Shown here piece after piece: positions 34,406 through 34,969 of a DNA stretch of 34,969 nt. Under the pieces are notes generated by a model. It had not been told where the DNA came from. It ran no database searches and saw only the letters and a list, made by a program, of their open reading frames with translations. This stretch comes from an uncultured Verrucomicrobiota bacterium (GTDB taxonomy: Bacteria > Verrucomicrobiota > Verrucomicrobiia > Limisphaerales > CAIQOK01). The stretch spans positions 1-34,969 of the forward strand of contig CAIQOK010000115.1 in assembly GCA_903873415.1 (NCBI GenBank), in the 5' to 3' direction. Each line of letters starts with the position of its first letter. Position 1 is the stretch's first letter. A program made the translations under genes and the position numbers.

Positions 34406-34969
34406 ATGAATTTCGAGGCTGAAATCCAGCGGACCCTGAGCCGCCGCTCCTTTCTCTCCCGCAGCACCACGGGACTGGGCGCTCTGGCCCTATCGTCTCT
34501 GTTGAACCCGCGCTTGTTCGGGTCGGAACCGGCAGGGGCGTTGTCAACCAATGGCGCGCTCAAGACGTTGCATCATCCGGCCAAAGCCAAACGGGTCATC
34601 TACCTCTTCCAATCCGGCGCCCCCTCGCATCTGGATCTGTTCGATTTCAAACCCAAACTCAAGCAAATGACCGGAGAGGAGCTGCCGCCGAGCATTCGCA
34701 AGGGGCAGCGGATCACGGGCATGACGGCCGGCCAGGCCGTGTTGCGTTGCGTGGGGTCCCCCTTCGAATTCAAACGCTACGGAAAATCCGGAGTCGAACT
34801 GAGCGGCATGCTCCCCCATATCGGCGGGATCGCCGACGATATCACACTGATCCGGTCCATGTTTACCGAACCGATCAACCACGATCCGGCGGTGACGTTC
34901 ATGGGCACGGGCAACCAGCAACCGGGGCGTCCGACCATGGGGGCGTGGCTGGCTTATGGGCTGGGCAGC
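34406..34969 (+). CDS. DUF1501 protein, Tat-exported (cut by the window end)
   Basis: The first 188 or so residues of a second DUF1501 protein, open to the right edge. The ATG at 34406 is five bases after the stop of the LamG-type PSD1 gene. The twin-arginine signal LSRRSFLSRSTTGLGALALSSLLNPRLF is at residues 11-38. The family core follows as KRVIYLFQSGAPSHLDLFDFKPKLKQM, then SGVELSGMLPHIGGIADDITLIRSM, FTEPINHDPAVTFMGTG and QQPGRPTMGAWLAYGLG, the same order as in the gene at 29742. It is the partner of the second PSD1 gene, completing a repeated PSD1-DUF1501 arrangement. Full length cannot be seen; the paralogue suggests about 480 residues. Confidence 0.92.
   Translation, partial: MNFEAEIQRTLSRRSFLSRSTTGLGALALSSLLNPRLFGSEPAGALSTNGALKTLHHPAKAKRVIYLFQSGAPSHLDLFDFKPKLKQMTGEELPPSIRKGQRITGMTAGQAVLRCVGSPFEFKRYGKSGVELSGMLPHIGGIADDITLIRSMFTEPINHDPAVTFMGTGNQQPGRPTMGAWLAYGLGS

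Overview
The window looks like a chromosomal segment of a GC-rich Verrucomicrobiota bacterium, probably Pedosphaera/Limisphaera-like. Planctomycetota share several of the families and cannot be fully excluded. The placement is an inference from the gene content: paired PSCyt1/DUF1549/DUF1553 and DUF1501 proteins, a YHYH protein, secreted FG-GAP, RCC1 and DUF3352-like proteins, an A/K/E-rich extension on RecA, and weak or absent Shine-Dalgarno sequences.

Layout. Positions 83-3047 (minus) hold a GH78 alpha-L-rhamnosidase interrupted by an in-frame TAA and a 3' frameshift. Positions 3378-6712 (plus) hold housekeeping genes: single-chain glycyl-tRNA synthetase, a DUF2127 membrane protein that overlaps it by one base, and recA with its own promoter. 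A YHYH-domain secreted protein follows at 7120-8895. Positions 9146-13946 (minus) run in the order RluA-type pseudouridine synthase, hemE, hemN, mnmE. hemE and hemN overlap by ATGA, and mnmE carries a frameshift near its 3' end. Positions 14007-18496 (minus) hold a ten-repeat FG-GAP protein and a coiled-coil/TPR protein, both exported. At 18688-19089 (plus) lies the RNase P RNA gene with a recognisable promoter. Positions 19130-23252 (minus) form a compact three-gene operon of exported proteins: HtrA-like protease without PDZ, DUF3352-like protein, and GHL10 glycosidase. A secreted RCC1-repeat protein follows at 23389-24348.

The 814-base gap at 24349-25162 contains a solitary CRISPR-type repeat: a perfect 10-bp hairpin with a GCGA loop and the classic ATTGAAAC end. 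No second repeat, array or cas gene is visible. A G-rich, C-poor stretch follows it.

From 25163 to the right edge (plus) is a polysaccharide/cytochrome-type accessory block: a secreted TIM-barrel glycosidase-like protein, then two successive pairs of a PSCyt1-DUF1549-DUF1553 protein and a Tat-exported DUF1501 protein. The last gene is cut by the window end. The two large proteins share their ends but carry different middle beta-sandwich modules (one F5/8-like, one LamG-like), which suggests that each pair is tuned to a different substrate.

Overall, core information and haem genes sit beside a large exported proteome for glycan handling. The best candidates for something undescribed are the solitary CRISPR-type repeat, the leader with alternating hairpins before the first PSD1 gene, the dyads overlapping the rnpB and protease promoters, and the module-swapped PSD1/DUF1501 pairs. 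Three reading-frame lesions (two in the rhamnosidase, one in mnmE) must first be separated from assembly error.
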